Origin: Desulfobacteraceae bacterium Eth-SRB2
GTDB lineage: Bacteria > Desulfobacterota > Desulfobacteria > Desulfobacterales > UBA11574
DNA: 64,000 nt
NCBI GenBank assembly: GCA_004193595.1
Contig: RPGQ01000077.1
Location: forward strand, 1-64,000
Reading direction: 5' to 3'
Both the position numbers and the translations under genes were made by a program. Below are positions 63,335 through 64,000 of this stretch, piece by piece (position 1 is the stretch's first letter; each line of letters opens with the position of its first letter). The notes under the pieces were generated by a model. That model worked only from the letters and a program-made list of their open reading frames with translations. It searched no databases and was not told the origin of the DNA.

Positions 63335-63376
63335 AAAAGGGCATTCCTTCTAATATTGAGGGAATGCCCTTTTGTT
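63335..63376 (+). terminator. Intrinsic terminator of the cold-shock gene
   Basis: AAAAGGGCATTCC (63335-63347) pairs with GGAATGCCCTTTT (63361-63373) and a T-rich tail follows. Confidence 0.88.
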
Positions 63377-63683
63377 TGGTTTGAATTTATACCTTCACAA
63401 CTCGCTATCATCAGGCCTTAAACTCAACAAAGTCCGCCCTGAGATCCTTTTATACCTTTTATTGGCTATCTTATTCAATCTGATCCGGTGCATGCCTGCA
63501 GAATCTATAATTGGGAAGACAGCACGCCGGAAATAGATGGACAAAATCAGAAGGTTTTTTTGGAATTTAAATCATCATCAACAGGTGATTAAAGCAAATC
63601 CTGAATTACTCAAATCGAATTTTGACTCGATTCGGGTAAAAACTTAATACCCAGCAATCCGTCTTACCCTCCTCTATGTTCGA
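63377..63683. other. Intergenic, no gene seen
   Basis: No supported coding frame was recognised between the cold-shock terminator and the hairpin at 63684. Confidence 0.4.
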
Positions 63684-63719
63684 CCCTGGGGTCCGGTCAA
63701 TTCCAGGGGCTTTCTTTTT
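63684..63719 (+). terminator. Terminator-like hairpin
   Basis: CCCTGG (63684-63689) pairs with CCAGGG (63703-63708), followed by GCTTTCTTTTTGG. No obvious gene ends here. Confidence 0.4.
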
Positions 63720-63812
63720 GGTTAAAGGTTATAGTTTTATTTGTCGATATGAATATTGACGATTTGTCTATTAAATTTTAAACTGATAAATTTAAATTTC
63801 AAAGAATTGATT

Positions 63813-64000
63813 ATGACACAGAAAGATATTGAACATTTTAAAAAGATTCTGACGAATCAGTTGAAAGAACTATTAATCCATGTAGGTGATGCTGTTTCCG
63901 GCATGACCACTCCGAAAGAGAATTTACCAGATCCTGCAGATCGTGCTACAATTGATTCAGATCGAAATTTTATGCTTCTCATTAGTGGTCGAGAGAGACA
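63813..64000 (+). CDS. DksA/TraR-family regulator, N-terminal part
   Basis: 62 codons to the window edge: MTQKDIEHFKKILTNQLKELL and then DPADRATIDSDRNFMLLISGRER, matching the coiled-coil tip (D-x2-D-type acidic residues) and following helix of DksA. The zinc finger would lie beyond the window. DksA binds RNA polymerase and acts with ppGpp. The Shine-Dalgarno is weak. Confidence 0.85.
   Translation, partial: MTQKDIEHFKKILTNQLKELLIHVGDAVSGMTTPKENLPDPADRATIDSDRNFMLLISGRER

Overview
The window looks like a chromosomal piece of a Gram-negative, anaerobic bacterium of the Desulfobacterota (Desulfobacterales-like). This is inferred, not proven. The support is a tungsten-type aldehyde:ferredoxin oxidoreductase beside a 2-oxoacid:ferredoxin oxidoreductase, Wza/Wzc-type capsule export with an outer-membrane beta-barrel, a DksA-type regulator, and intergenic DNA crowded with short inverted-repeat elements. 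No rRNA, tRNA or CRISPR array was seen.

Layout: 1-4335 holds housekeeping genes (the end of an M16 peptidase, mtnA, a 7TM-HD phosphodiesterase). 4336-7755 is an accessory gap with decayed insertion sequences (IS630-like, an integrase-type remnant) and terminators. From 7756 to about 51485 almost every gene lies on the minus strand and forms a roughly 44 kb exopolysaccharide/O-antigen locus. Read in the direction of transcription it starts with an orphan histidine kinase, a secreted alanine-rich repeat protein, an outer-membrane beta-barrel, a Wza-like export lipoprotein, a Wzc-like tyrosine autokinase and a CpsB/YwqE-type PHP phosphatase. Sugar-nucleotide genes follow: a 4,6-dehydratase-like SDR, a UDP-sulfoquinovose synthase homologue, SDR epimerases, a Gfo/Idh-WbpD fusion, two DegT aminotransferases, an acetyltransferase and an N-acetyl-sugar amidotransferase with HisH/HisF. 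Next come a deacetylase-like protein, a sulfotransferase, WbqC, a Wzx flippase, several GT4 glycosyltransferases, a Wzy-like polymerase, a methyltransferase, a radical SAM protein, a WbaP-type initiating transferase, a second Wzy/ligase-like protein with TPRs, and Ugd. Together these predict a Wzx/Wzy-type polymer carrying uronic acid, acetamidino and perhaps sulfonated or sulfated sugars.

From 51959 to 54035 there is an XRE regulator with a palindromic operator candidate and two transposase remnants. At 54578-59033 an AOR gene faces a convergent 2-oxoacid:ferredoxin oxidoreductase pair. That pair carries an in-frame UGA in the beta/gamma gene and a one-base frameshift in the alpha gene, and is bracketed by near-identical inverted repeats of about 183 bp. 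59720-64000 holds a further glycosyltransferase, a REP-associated tyrosine transposase, a cold-shock gene with a strong terminator, and the start of a dksA-like gene.

The most unusual theme is the number of different dispersed palindromic repeat families. Some appear translated in frame inside real proteins (the second Wzy-like protein and one SDR), others bracket small cassettes (GxxExxY, HigBA) or a whole operon (the oxidoreductase pair).
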